Positions 11,995 through 23,075 of a stretch of 64,000 nt of DNA are shown piece after piece. Below the pieces are notes generated by a model. The model worked only from the letters and a program-made list of their open reading frames with translations, had not been told where the DNA came from and did no database searches. Source of the DNA: Candolleomyces eurysporus. Its lineage: Eukaryota; Basidiomycota; Agaricomycetes; Agaricales; Psathyrellaceae. Position numbers and translations under genes: made by a program. Location: the NCBI GenBank assembly GCA_027579435.1, contig JANBPK010001189.1:231477-295476 (forward strand). Reading direction: 5' to 3'. How positions within the stretch are numbered: the first letter of the stretch is position 1; every line of letters begins with the position of its first letter.

Positions 11995-12690
11995 TCCATT
12001 TCCCTCTCCCGAGCTCCTTCGGCAGCATCAAGCTCCTTCCGATGAGCGTTTAAAGGCATCGCCTATTTGATCCCTGCACAACATGAAGCGGAAAGAAGAA
12101 ATGAAAATATACCTTGACGCTCTGAATATTGTCTGATTATGGAGGTATAAGCAGAAAGCAATGACTCTCGACGACCGAAGAGTTGGCTTATTTCAGGGCC
12201 GTAATTATCCTTGTGGGTTGCGCCTTCAACCAAACCTTCTCATGAACAATCCGACCCTCAATGACACTACCCCGGATAGCTTTACCAACGATATATTCAG
12301 CATCCCTCTCCGAGTACAGGTTCCAGACAATCATTCAAATTGTGCCTCAGAGGGCCAATCCGACGCTGTGCGGCCAGGAATAATCTAGCGGCAGTCATCA
12401 CCAGTCTCCTTAGGTAGAATTAGAGGGCAGAGAGGGAGAAAACGGGGATAGCGTGAACGATATTCCCTCCCCTCCCTCAAAAAATAGCCAATTCTCAGAA
12501 ACGGCTGGTCTCGAGCCTACTGATAGACTCGGGAAATCGCATACCGTCGTGCAACGGCAAGCTCGCCACCGAGCTTGTACACCCTCTGCACCGCGAACCA
12601 TACCTTGGCGGCAATAGCGTCTATGCTTCTCCTGCCCTGAGCTTGCATTTTCTCCACGGGGCCGGTTACGGGTCCACCTTCTTGAGACGC
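11995..12690 (-). pseudogene. Decayed copy of the proteasome subunit gene RPN3
   Basis: Broken relative of the intact RPN3 at 16872-18587. Near 12000-12110 it matches the last exon ('agcatcaagctccttccgatga' lies within it). Near 12160-12320 it matches the exon around 17095-17270, including 'catgaacaatccgaccctca'. About 600 bp corresponding to 17270-17860 is missing. At about 12342 it continues with sequence matching 17866-17912, then unrelated sequence, then a match near 12540-12660 to 17945-18062. The reading frame cannot be restored, so this is a pseudogene left by the segmental duplication. Confidence 0.85.
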
Positions 12691-12898
12691 CCAACACTAC
12701 TTCAAGCCGCCGATCGATACGGGTCCAATGGGACCTGAAATTCCGGCTCAACTAAGCTTAATCGGACAGACAAGTTCGCTCTCTCGCACTAATTACAGAT
12801 ACTTTTTGGAGATTGAAACCCATCTTCTGGCAGATCATTACATTTGTCAGGTCTAGCTAATAATACAACAAAGCAATGCACAGCAAAATGGTAAAATT

Positions 12899-15818
12899 TT
12901 ACACTTCGTGCTTTTCCACAGTCGTTCTTTGAGAATCGTAAGAAGGCCGTCTGCTACCTCCAAACAACACCGGCCAACTTCTCTTCCAAAAATTAAACCT
13001 CGGCAGTTCACCGACCGTACTCCCACCCGGATCGTCTGCGTCCAACCCAGAAGTTCTAGATGCGGCATCGTTGGATATTGACGCAATTTTCGCGTTACCT
13101 GCCTTTGAGCGCGAATTTTGGGACTGCGCGTCTCCGTTTGCAGCGGCAGAACCCCCCTCCTCATGGCTGGACTCGTGAGGCTGTTTCACCCAGCCCATCC
13201 AGATGCACCAGAGAACAAGGATAGCCAGCGCGACCCAGGCCACGCCCATGATGGTTCGGGTAGCTGTATTAGAACCGTCGAAACAGTTCGATCCAAACAC
13301 TGCAAGGAACGAGACCGTTCTGTCATATTGCGTCAGCATGACGAGTGATCAAAGTCAAAGGATGGACGGCTTACCCCCAGAGAAGGAGTGCATATGGTAG
13401 ACTGTACAAGATTGCCAGAGTCTCGAGGCCGAGCCTAGGGTGCGACCGCGCTTGCAAGAAGGCATTCTGCGAAATCATGGAGAAACAGTGACTTAGATAT
13501 CAAGGATCACGAGTATTTCAAACCACCACTCACCACTTCGTCCATCGACCCATGAACTCTCGACCTGTTCTGACGCAGTAGAAGCAAACCGAGAATGGTA
13601 CTGCCTATACTGGCCACAATAGACAGATAACAGCCAACCTGAATCGGGGATCGGTAGCCGCGTTGTTCATTGTCAACACTTTGAATAGCTAGGTAAGCTA
13701 TATTGGCGATGAGCAAAAGCATAGCCTATACATAAACCGAGTTGATTCAGTAAAGAGGTATATCGCACGCCACAAAGCTGGGGAAAAATGTATTGACTTA
13801 CATATAGAACGAATTCCCGCCACTCATCGTTCAGCTTCTCGATTAATTCCCGCCAAGCCGGACCGTGCATAAGTCCGTCTACCCACAGCTTTTCTAAGCT
13901 GCCCATATGAACGTCCGGGGCAGAGAAAAGAAGGGGTGACAGGATCTCGATCAAAAGCGTTCTATGTTTACGCTCTCCATGGACAGATTGATCGCGGTAA
14001 ATGCGAGCCTCGGGGACACCATGCCAGTTGAGGAATTTCTGACGGGCTGGGGATAGGCTGATGGTCAATGATACCCAAAGTAAAGACGAACGATTGGGAA
14101 CTCGCACCAAAAATATGCATCAACCGGCCTACATTGCCAAAGCGATGAATTTCAAAGAGGCAAGGGCACAGAGTGTAACTCACTGAGCAAGTTTACAGCG
14201 CCGGGTGAGTTATGCCCGACATTTTCTGGAAGCCAAGTATTACCACAGGTCAACCTACTTTTCCAATCGAACTTACCTCGTAGATTATTAACTTGACCAA
14301 GCATTGCATTCAGTTCACTTGCGCTATAAGATGACGTCGAATAGTGAGATGTCATCATGTCTGTCCACGCATTAGTACGTCTTCCATCGCACAAGAAAAG
14401 AAATTTTACCTCCGAGATAGTGCAAAATAACGTCCCTAAGCTCGACGACACGTTCGACCGTCAGCTCAATGGTAGAGGGATACAGCACACCGTGATGCCT
14501 TGAGTCGCATGCATGTCAGAACAAGGTCAATCAAATAATGAATGGCGATTCACCAATACTGAGCCTCAATCTCATGCTCTAGAAGGCGGATAGGTCAGCT
14601 TCTTCCATGAAGTCGCATTCCGCGGGCGGGACTTACTGAGATGAGCCAAAGAAGTGACGCCGTCCAATTGCGACCAGACAGGGAGATTCGTTTCGGCTTC
14701 GACATCGTCAAGGAAGAACACAATCTTCTTGTCGTGGTCAGCATAATAATAATCGGTATAGATTTCCTTGTTCGATTGCATATTCAAGTCCATGGCGAGC
14801 GTGTAGTTTTCCGGCATTTTCAAATTTTTAGCATGAATGAAGCCTTCTAAAGTAGCGATATCTGAGGTTATCTTTTGGTAGTAGACGTCTTCGTATAGGT
14901 TAGCTTCCGTAACTGCATTCTGTTTCCGTGTCAGAAAAGAAATTACACTAGCAGGGGAATGCGAACCCTTTCTTCGTTATAGAAATACAGAATACCCTCG
15001 GGATGCACTATCGGCCTCCAGCCAGGAGGATCGGGATGTGGCCGGAAGTCGAGAGTGAGCGATTCGATAGTCATCTTTGTCTTTTCCTTTTTCCTATTTG
15101 AAATTTTTCTGAGTCTCATCGAAAGGAACAAAACAAGAAAGATAACTCACGAAAAGACCTCCCTATCATAACGCTGAAAAAACTCAGGCATGATGGGGAA
15201 TATCTTGGTTTGAGCCAAGTTCAAATCGTGGTGAAGACTTTCAGCATCGATGCTGGCCACACCGGCAGGCAAAGCCAAAACAGACTCGGCAGGCGAAGAA
15301 GAGTTTGAACGGTCAATTATTCCAATACCCCACTTGTTCGAAGCCTCTCCTTCTCCCTGGCCATACACAGATCCCGAATCGGGTGTCTTGACAGTGAACG
15401 TATAGCCCTCCTGATATGAATGTGTGTCCGATGGACTGGGTGGCAAATGCTGCGTAGATCGTGAAGCATTCCGAGAAGCGTGCGCCGATCGAGCTAGATT
15501 TAGACCTTGATTAAGCGACGTTCGGGACGTATTGCTGCGATTCATATATGGGTAGGGCTGTAAAGAGCACAGGATACTGGAATCGAGGGGAATAACCTCG
15601 TCATGGATCGTCGAATTTGTTTCAGCTGCGGGTTTCTCGGGAGGGGCGTCACGTTTGGGCGAATTACCAGTGGGAGGTGATGGTCCTCGACCTTTCTTGC
15701 GGCGCATGGATTTCGTAGTCTTCCCTCTCGAAACACGGGTGCGTAAAAGTGTCCATAGGCGAGCCACCTTTGGCAGCAAGCTGATCCGTGTGTTTTTTTC
15801 CACAGAAGCGGTCGCCAT
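12899..15818 (-). CDS. WW-domain multi-pass membrane protein, paralog 2
   Basis: Tandem paralog of the gene at 7478-10553 with the same exon order. The N-terminal exon starts 'MATASVEKNTRISLLPKVAR' and is shorter than in paralog 1, lacking its hydrophobic first segment. The WW-like exon is near 15085-14985. Blocks 'YTDYYYADHDKKIVFFLDDV', 'LSPARQKFLNWHGVPEARIY' and 'SPLLFSAPDVHMGSLEKLWV' follow. The C-terminus has several membrane segments, including 'GCYLSIVASIGSTILGLLLL' and 'MGVAWVALAILVLWCIWMGW'. Frames appear open through the exons, so the gene looks functional. The different N-terminus may change topology or targeting, which is inference. Confidence 0.78.
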
Positions 15819-16379
15819 CGCACAAGCAACGATCTCGACAGTGAGGTGAGGTGGACAGATCGGTGAGAATCAGAAGGAAGAGGAAGAGCAGGGCCCACAC
15901 AATTTCTCACAAAGTTCACAGCGTGTTATAAGTCAATTAAGGAAAACCTGTGAGCGCCCAACTCTTTTGTCCGGCTCGTGTTCGACAATTTGAGAAAATG
16001 ACAAACACGCCGTGGGGACATTTCTCAAAGTGATCTATGAATTACGAACAGAGTAAGTATGGTCAGAGGTCTGAGAACCCACTGGAGTCCAGTGCAGAAA
16101 GAGTATCCGATTTCCAAGGCTCGTATTCCAATGGCCAGAGTCATATAGGTGGCTTGCGCAATGGCAATGGGAAACACCCGACACGGACAACCAGCATGAA
16201 ACCCCTTTCATATCAAAGTTCTCGAGGGTAAAGCGAGCTGTGGGAGACCTGGCGCGAAATTAACTAACGTTACTTGCCAACAAATAATTTGTTGTATTGG
16301 TGGCGGCTAATGGAGCAGAGCAGCTATTTGATGAGGCTCCTTTCGCTTGCTTATTGGCTGACTCTCATGCATTTGCGTC
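15819..16379. other. Intergenic, no gene seen
   Basis: 5' flank of WW paralog 2. A plus-strand frame at 16037-16231 has no support. Confidence 0.45.
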
Positions 16380-16620
16380 ATGGAGCTCAGCACGCGTTTT
16401 TTGAACACAACTACACGCTTCGGCCGATCTACTTCTATACAAATTTCAGTTATCACATCCGATGGAGAGGAAATGGCCATACCTGATCATGGCATGTTGC
16501 TCGTGGAAAGTATTAACTGGAATGTTGCGGTGTTTCGACAAATCTCGCTTGAAGTGTGGCTCATATTTAACTTGAAGGTCTGAATTTCGGCTCACGAAAC
16601 GAGGCTTTTAAAGGCTGGGT
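16380..16620 (-). pseudogene. Remnant of the small coiled-coil gene
   Basis: Matches 11465-11645 of unit A, for example 'aacattccag' and 'gagcaacatgcc' on the minus strand and 'ctacacgctt' followed by 'ggccgatc' on the plus strand. The conserved start region is altered and the coiled-coil part is not found downstream. This is the decayed counterpart of the gene at 10945-11498. Confidence 0.6.
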
Positions 16621-16871
16621 CATCGCTTTCAGTCCAGATAGACACAGAATCGCTACCCTTGGCGTAATAATGGCAGTCTATAACCTTGATTGTTGAGAGA
16701 AATGACGTGAGAGCTGGAAGCGAAGAACGAAAGCGCTGGAGGCAAACTTAGCAAATTTGTCTGGCAGATGAGAAACGGCACTGCATTCGGAAGGACGGCA
16801 CGGTATGGAAGTGGTCCATTCGGAATAGATGGAATTATGAATTGCTCGTGGTCGTGATAATGTTACATGCT

Positions 16872-18587
16872 TTAGAAATCTCCTCCGAGGTCATCCTGAT
16901 CGATATCACCTTCCTGGATTTCTTTCACCAGCTCCTTTTCCCTCTCCCGAGCACCTTCGGCGGCATCAAGCTCTTTCCGATGAGCGTTTAATGGGTATCG
17001 CATCGCCTAAATGCGATCCGTGAGCAACACGAAGCGCCAAAAAAAAGAACTGAGAACTTACCTTGACGCTCTGGTTATGAAGGTTTAAGCAGAAAGCGAT
17101 TCGACGACCGAAGAGTTCGCTAACTTCGGGCCCATAATTGTTCTTGTGGGTTGTGCATTCCAACCAACCTTTCTCATGAACAATCCGACCCTCAATGACA
17201 CCATCCCGGATAGCTTTACCAACGATGTACTCTGCATCCTCCTCCGAGTCCAGGTTCAACTTGACACAAATATCACGGAGAGAAATTCGAGAATACGAAA
17301 GCGACAGCCTTCGAATCCCGGTCTTGATGACGTTCTGTCGTAGACGGACGATCAAGCTGTAGGTCTTGTCGGCTTCGAATTGGGAGGCATGCTTGGACAG
17401 TGTGCTTTGGAACTGAACGAGAGACCCCGTTCGCACAGCTGTGAGACGATGTGAGTTGTGGCTTCAGCTGATGTACAATGTGAACTCACCTTTGACGGTA
17501 TCAAAGTATGCTCCCAATGCCTTCTCGAGAACCTGGTGTCTGAACAGAGACCGGTCCGGAATATCACCCATGAGCAGCTCAACAACGACAAAGTACTTGT
17601 GTACCGCTTGATAGAAACCTGGAGCAGTCTTTGGCGGAGGAGCGCGTCGGATTGCTTGCTGTAGATTGGTGTGGGCATCGGTATAGTTGAGTTGTACGGC
17701 CTTGATACGACCGAGGTAGTAATGATAGCGCGCAAATTGAGCGTTGCTCGCAGAAGTGGGGAACGTCGTCTTGGACACGAGCTTGTCGGCTTGGTCGTAC
17801 AAACTGTACTGGATGTAGCTTCGGAGCAGGCAATTAATCAGTGCTGCTTGAGCTTCATCATCGTGCCTCAGAGAGGCAGTCCGCTGAGCGGCCAGGAATA
17901 ATCTAGCGGCGGTTTGGTGAACACGGACTGATGGAATAGGGAAATCACATACGGTCGTGCATCGGCAAGCTCTCCACCGAGTTCGTATGCCCTCTGCACC
18001 GCGAACCAGACCTTGGCGGCAATAGCGTCCATGCTTCTCCTATTTAAAGCTTGCATTTTCTCTACGGTTTCATGGGCAAGTTGCAAAGCTTTTTCGTAGG
18101 TCGATTGGTCCTTTAAGAGATGATAGATAATGAGGAGACGGAGGTAGATTTCGACCTCCGGAACCGGTTCAGTCGGTGTCTTCGTGGCTGAGTCCACTTC
18201 CATAGACTCTCCCGACGAGCTCGATGTAGCAGCAGGAAGCCACGACAAAATGCTTTTCTTGGTAGGGCTGTCTGCTAGATATTGTGAGTCTAGCAAGAAC
18301 GCTCATTGATCGGGATACCTACCCTTGGCGTAAATTCCATCTATAGCTGTCCTAAAAGCAGCATCGTCCACCCTTTTGCGCAGGGCAGTCAAGGAGCGCA
18401 ACACCCGATGTGTAAAACGCGGTTCGAGCGTCGAGACAGCCCGTTCAATCTGGGCAGCATTGGACTTGATTTCAGCAGCTGGAGTAGGTGGCTCTGGTTT
18501 TGGCTGCTCCTTGGACTCTTCCTTGTTATCTTCCTCCTTCTTTACTTTTGTCTTGTCGTCCGTGGACTTCATCTCGACGTCGGCCAT
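16872..18587 (-). CDS. RPN3: 26S proteasome regulatory subunit Rpn3 (PSMD3)
   Basis: Non-ATPase lid subunit of the 19S regulatory particle, needed for lid assembly. The start at 18587 (MADVEMKSTDD) opens a charged Lys/Glu-rich N-terminus. Helical-repeat sequence follows ('RFTHRVLRSLTALRKRVDDA', then 'DDEAQAALINCLLRSYIQYS', then 'DKLVSKTTFP' and 'ARYHYYLGRIKAVQLNY'). The PCI region is clear ('LIVRLRQNVIKTGIRRLSLS', 'SRISLRDICVKLNLDSEEDA', 'YIVGKAIRDGVIEG'). The last exon encodes 'RYPLNAHRKELDAAEGARER' and an acidic tail ending at 16872. Introns of about 50-60 nt join in frame. A divergent 420-bp promoter is shared with the oxidoreductase gene. A decayed second copy lies at 11995-12690. Confidence 0.95.
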
Positions 18588-19006
18588 GGTTGCAGAGGGA
18601 TTGGTTTAGGATAAGGGGTTCGGGTGACGCGTCGCGTCGATTACGCTTCCTTTTTCAGCCAGCATTGCTTAGTCATGATCACTCGTCTCCGTAAGGAGCA
18701 AGTAAGGAGCCAAGTTGGTCTCCTGCTTCCACCCTCTGCTAGGAAGATGGAATCGAAAGGCAAGCTCTCCCTAGCATCTAACCTTTTCTTGGGCTTAAAA
18801 TTATACTCAGATCTTGTGCTGGGCACCTCCAAGTCTGAATTGAAACATTCATAGTAGCCGTTTCCAGGCCACAAAGAAGCCAGACGGTCACTAGCAAACT
18901 CGATGCCTAGACATCTTCCGAACTCGTCTCGAGAGGGGCAGAACAGTTAAATATGAGGCTCTCACAGGCATCCCAGTCCCCTCTCCAGTCTTCTTCCCTC
19001 TTTGAT
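18588..19006. promoter_or_regulatory. Divergent intergenic region between RPN3 and the MDR oxidoreductase
   Basis: About 420 bp separates the two divergent starts and must hold both promoters. A GACGCGTCGCG string near 18635 contains ACGCGT. I did not find the yeast proteasome element GGTGGCAAA. Confidence 0.4.
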
Positions 19007-20254
19007 ATGCTCCAGAAAGCGCTTGTTCTGCGAAGCCGGTTGGGAAGTTTAGCTCTCGTTCAAATCCCTGTCCCCACTCCTGGCAAAGATGAAGTCCTCG
19101 TCAAAATCCACTCATCTGCTCTGAACCCCGTCGACCGGAATATCCAAAAGAAGGGCATATTCATCGACCACTTCCCTGCAGTGCTGGGCTGCGATATTGC
19201 TGGGGAAGTCGTCAAGGTCGGCAGTCAAGTGACATCGTGCACAGTTGGCGACAGAGTGTGCGTATCCGTGATCTATTACAGACCTTTTTTGTACGACGGT
19301 TCAACAGGTTCTTCCAAGGCTCTTTCTCAAATAACTATGCCGGCTTTCAGCAGTTCACTCTAGGAGACGTGAGCACTCTTGCCAAGGTCATCGGTCTATC
19401 TCCTCTCAAAGAAATTGAGTGCTCATTCGTACCAGATACCGGCTGAACTGTCTTACGATCAGGCAGCTACAATACCCCTAGCTTGCACGGTGGCGTATCT
19501 AGGTCTGTACAACCGACCTCCCTACGGACTCGGTTTAGTCAGCCCGGCCCATGCCAGAAGCCACCACGAAAATACTCCGTTCTTGGTAATTGGAGGGTCT
19601 AGCTCTGTAGGGCAGTTCGGTGGGTCAACCTCACACCACTCGCGATCTCAGTGTCCGTTCTTACGGCCCTCTGGCAGCGATTCAACTTGCCAAGGCGTCA
19701 GGCTTCTCTCCAATCATCACTACATCCTCCCGGAGTCATGAAGACCATTTACTGTCGCTTGGAGCTACACACGTTTTGGACCGACATCTACCAGTCGACG
19801 CTCTCAAAGTAGAGATCCAAATGGTCACTTCATTGCCTGTTTCTTTCGTCTTCGATGCCATATCTGCGAAAAATGCGCAACATGTTGGGATGAGTCTCCT
19901 TTGTTCGGGGGGTAGCCTTGTGGTAGTTCGGGAGGCAATCTTCCTGAACGGCTTCAACGAGAAATCGATCTCGACCGTCTTGGCCTTGAAAAATGCCTCT
20001 CAGAATGTTCAATTACTTCGTCGCCTGTGGGCAGATATGTCTAGCCTTTTAGAGGATGGGACTGTTCAAGTGCGCTCTCCTTGCCTGATACGGTCTTTCA
20101 TCGGTTGCTGACGAACATTCAGCCTCTTAGGGTGGAAGTTGTTCCAGATGGACTGGATGGCGCGCGGGAAGGCTTGCAACGTTTGGAGGAGCAAAAGGTC
20201 TCGGGAGTAAAATTAGTTGTACACCCTCAAGAAACGTTGCTACCATATAACTAA
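19007..20254 (+). CDS. Zinc-type alcohol dehydrogenase-like (MDR) oxidoreductase
   Basis: Probable NADPH-dependent oxidoreductase of the MDR superfamily, of the quinone-reductase or enoyl-reductase type. The GroES-like N-terminal part has 'EVLVKIHSSALNPVDRNIQK' and 'AVLGCDIAGEVVKVG'. The Rossmann part has 'LVIGGSSSVGQF' joined across an intron to 'AIQLAKASGF', then 'LLSLGATHVLDRH'. Introns lie at about 19256-19310, 19391-19437, 19620-19677 and 20070-20121, and each joins in frame. The stop follows '...ETLLPYN' at 20254. The chosen start gives 'MLQKALVLRS'; an in-frame Met at 18953 is an alternative. No structural-zinc Cys cluster is seen, consistent with the zinc-free branch. The substrate is unknown. 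Confidence 0.85.
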
Positions 20255-20559
20255 ATTAGCTTTTTGAACAAGGATCCTTAGGCTCGATCCAGCCCTTGCT
20301 GGGAGTGGGGATTACCCTCCTTAGGTGCCAATACCCTCCACATCACCTCATTTGTTTCATTTTTGACCTACTACTCCATTGAACTGGCACCAGGAGACTG
20401 GTTCAAGTGTAAAGCATCCTGGTGCACTTTCTATCTGTTACAGAGACAGGGGCTTACCTGCCAAACTCGGGGTCAATAATGATGTCACGAGACCGAGAGC
20501 TACACGTCGACGTCGACGATTTCGCGCTTGAGAAACCCGTCCGCTTGCTCTAAACACTC
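20255..20559. other. Intergenic, SWP1 upstream region
   Basis: No gene seen. It holds the SWP1 promoter; no motif stands out. Confidence 0.5.
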
Positions 20560-21565
20560 ATGTTCTATCCTCTCGCTCTGCTGCTGCTGGCTGTGACGGC
20601 TCAGGCGTCTGTCCTGACGCTGAAGTCTCCTCGATTTGTAGTGTCAGATTCAACTGGCAATCAGCTGCGTGCCGAACCGTATGTCCCTGCCCTTGTGAAC
20701 ACGCGCGCTTGTGAATTTACGAATGAGTTTCGCTGCTACAGGTTTTCTCTGACTTCCAGGACAGCGTCGCCCGTGAAGCTCGGCGCAAGGGAGAACTTGA
20801 AAATCACCTTCCAAGTGGTGGATAAGGAGGACGAAAAAGGTGTCCAGCCGCACCAAACGTTCATTCGTTTCTATGACGAGAGTACGGGCGAGGAGGGAAT
20901 CCAGCCTGTGCGTGTCACCCCTGGTGGAAAGGCCAAGTTTGATTTGGTATGTCTCCGAGCTTCAATTATCTAGAGTCAACTCTGAGCTCTCTGCCTCAGA
21001 ACCTCTCCAAGCCACCACTCTACCTTCCACCAACGTCCGACGAGCCTTTGAAAGTGTCGTTGATCATTGGCACTCCCAACTACGACCCTATATCTGCCCC
21101 ACTGTTCGATCTCGTCCTTCCCCGGTCCCAACCTGCCCCCGTTCACCCTGACGAGGCGGTCTTCCACCCTCGCCCAGAACTCCAGCACACATTCCGACCT
21201 GAGCAGAAGGTGCCCAACAAGTTCATCTCGCTCGTCTTCTCGGGCATCGCACTCGCGCCTTGGTTCGTCCTCCTCGGACTCGTAAGTACCTCTCGCTCTG
21301 AAACGCCACCCAAAGAGTCTTTTATTGACAATGAATGAATGAATTTTTGCAGTGGTCTCAAGTTGCCCCCCGCGCCACCGGCCTTTTCTCCCCGAGCATC
21401 CTCCCATTCATCGCGTCTCTCGGCGCTTTCGAAGTCCTGCTCTTCACTTACTGGGTCAAGTTGAGGCTTGGAGATGTGTTGCTGTATGGCGGGATCCTCG
21501 GTGTCGTGACCGTGTTCACTGGAAGACGGGCCTTGTCTAGTATCGCTGCTAAACGAACGCAGTGA
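20560..21565 (+). CDS. SWP1: Oligosaccharyltransferase subunit Swp1 / ribophorin II
   Basis: Subunit of the ER oligosaccharyltransferase that N-glycosylates nascent proteins. Four exons give 272 aa. The N-terminus is a signal peptide ('MFYPLALLLLAVTAQAS'), followed by a lumenal domain ('ENLKITFQVVDKEDEKGVQP', 'DESTGEEGIQPVRVTPGGKA'). The conserved C-terminal part is 'FRPEQKVPNKFISLVFSGIA' and three membrane segments ('ALAPWFVLLGL', 'PSILPFIASLGAFEVLLFTY', 'LLYGGILGVVTVFTGRRAL'). Introns follow residues 40, 108 and 202. The protein is short compared with human ribophorin II, as is usual for fungal Swp1. Confidence rests on the C-terminal pattern. Confidence 0.88.
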
Positions 21566-21846
21566 ATGAGATTGTAGTATGTCTTGGGGTATATCAATAC
21601 ATTGACTTGGATTGCAGATTCGAACGCTGTCTTTCGGAAACTTGGGGTCGGCTACTAGGTATCTTTTCCTCACCCGCACTCTGAATGACCCAGACTCATC
21701 CTTATTGGGTGGGGCGTTCGGGAGGCAGCGATGTTAACCCGCCGTTTGGGTTAATGTTGGCGGCAGTGGGTTCGACATCTGTGCCTGGCCCATGGAGAGG
21801 TGGACCTATATTGGAGTCCTCTCCGGTTTGAGGTTCTACATCTTTG

Positions 21847-22897
21847 TCAGTGGTAGGTGGCCCCGGACCCTCGAGGCGAAGGCCAATGGAGGCCAACAAA
21901 GCAGAGAATCCATGGGGTAAACCGTCCGGGTCTCGTGGAGGGAATGGCGGTTGTGCTCGACGCGGCAAGATTAACTCGGCGTTGCGGTGAAAGAGCAGCG
22001 GGAGCCACTGATGAGCTTTGGGCCTGGACTGCAGGAGGTGGGGTTGGGGCCATGGAATGAGGCTCGGGTGGGGCCCTGAACGGTTGGTTGGGAATGGGCT
22101 CTTTCTTGACAGTGACAGGAACCGCGGCAGGGTTGGAGGTTGCAGAATGACCGGAGGAGCTCTGGATTGTTTCCGAAGTGGAAGCAGTATTCGATTTTGT
22201 TTCTTGAAATTCCGGACCACGGTGAAGCTCGCTCAGATCGAATCTTGGCTAAACGAGATGGTCAGAACCTCCTCCGGGTCAGAAAAGTGACTCTCCCACG
22301 TACCGGTACCACTTTCATATTCATCACTTCCTGAGTGTAGGACTTGTCGTACAAGCAATTGCCCAAAAGATTCCCAAACTTTCGCAGAGCTCGTTTCAGC
22401 CCGTCTGTTACAGCTTCTCTCTTACACTACAAACCAGTCTAGGCCCTCACTTCGCTTGTTACAAACGAGAGACGTACCTTATCCAAACCCAGGGCCTTGA
22501 TCTTCGCATTTTCTATCATCCCAGATCCAACATCCTCATGAAAGGCCCCATCTCTCAGCGTAACGCGAACCAGTGCTGTGACCGAGATGCTATACCGCCC
22601 TGACTCTTCAGAGTAGTCGATGAAGTCGGTAGTGAGGTTGACCACACTAGAGCTCCATCCGTTGAACCCAAACACCTCGTTGGCCAGGTTGATAATCTTC
22701 CACCCTTCTATATAAGCGAGACTAGGTCCACCACCGGGTCCAGGGCGCTGCGAGATGTATTCAGGGCCCAACTTCTGGTTAAGCTTGGCTTGAAGCGATG
22801 CAATCTTGACTGCTGTCGCCTCTAACACCTCCTGGGACGTCAATGCACTTTGAGTGCTGAACGTCGAGAAAGACTGGCTTTGCTGTGTTCCGTCCAT
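21847..22897 (-). CDS. Truncated Rad52 paralog (Rad59-like architecture)
   Basis: Second Rad52-family gene, 314 aa, with the same three-exon structure as RAD52: 22897-22478, 22426-22304 (123 nt in both genes) and 22248-21847. The core annealing domain is intact ('[15 protein letters not shown]', '[20 protein letters not shown]', '[16 protein letters not shown]', '[19 protein letters not shown]'). About 50 N-terminal residues of RAD52 are missing; the start is '[10 protein letters not shown]'. In exon 3 an 8-nt deletion relative to RAD52 (GCGGACGC-type segment near 21937) shifts the frame and ends the protein at 21847. This removes almost all of the Rad51/RPA-binding tail. All splice sites are conserved and the core is open, so it may be functional. 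Alternatively it is a young pseudogene. Homology to the RAD52 tail continues past the stop to about 21710. Confidence 0.75.
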
Positions 22898-22941
22898 GTT
22901 GGGTGGCCAGTGCTTTCTGAAGTTCCCGATTTGGAAGGCAA

Positions 22942-22963
22942 GGCGCGTTTCAGTCGCGTGATG
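22942..22963 (-). promoter_or_regulatory. Paired ACGCG elements upstream of the RAD52 paralog
   Basis: Nearly the same 22-bp string as at 7113-7134, with two differences, 45 nt upstream of the start. Both CGCGT cores and their spacing are kept although neighbouring sequence differs. Confidence 0.35.
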
Positions 22964-23075
22964 GAAGACCTTTCGCATCACATGAGCCACATCATGTCGT
23001 GTCCGCCTGCAGCTACGGATTGGAGTTGCTGCTGCTGCTCTCCTCTTGTACATACGTTTCCTCCCCCCCGCAACC

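Larger units (their letters stand above)
7282..12690. repeat. Segmental duplication, unit A
   Basis: Contains, in order, a WW/transmembrane gene, a small coiled-coil gene and a decayed RPN3 copy. It matches the unit at about 12752-18070 in the same order and orientation. Non-coding matches confirm one event. For example 'ctctctcgcactaattacag' occurs near 7315 and again near 12778. The units have diverged by many substitutions and indels, so the duplication is not recent. Confidence 0.8.
12752..18070. repeat. Segmental duplication, unit B
   Basis: Second copy of the block WW/transmembrane gene, small coiled-coil gene, RPN3. In this unit RPN3 is intact and the small gene is decayed, the reverse of unit A. 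The outer limits were judged by eye. Confidence 0.8.

Noticed and set aside
16037..16231. Plus-strand small open frame upstream of WW paralog 2
   Set aside because: No homology, no splice or promoter support, and it lies in duplicated flank sequence.
21702..22220. Separate minus-strand gene overlapping the RAD52 paralog
   Set aside because: This frame is the former RAD52 tail read past the 8-nt deletion, not an independent gene.
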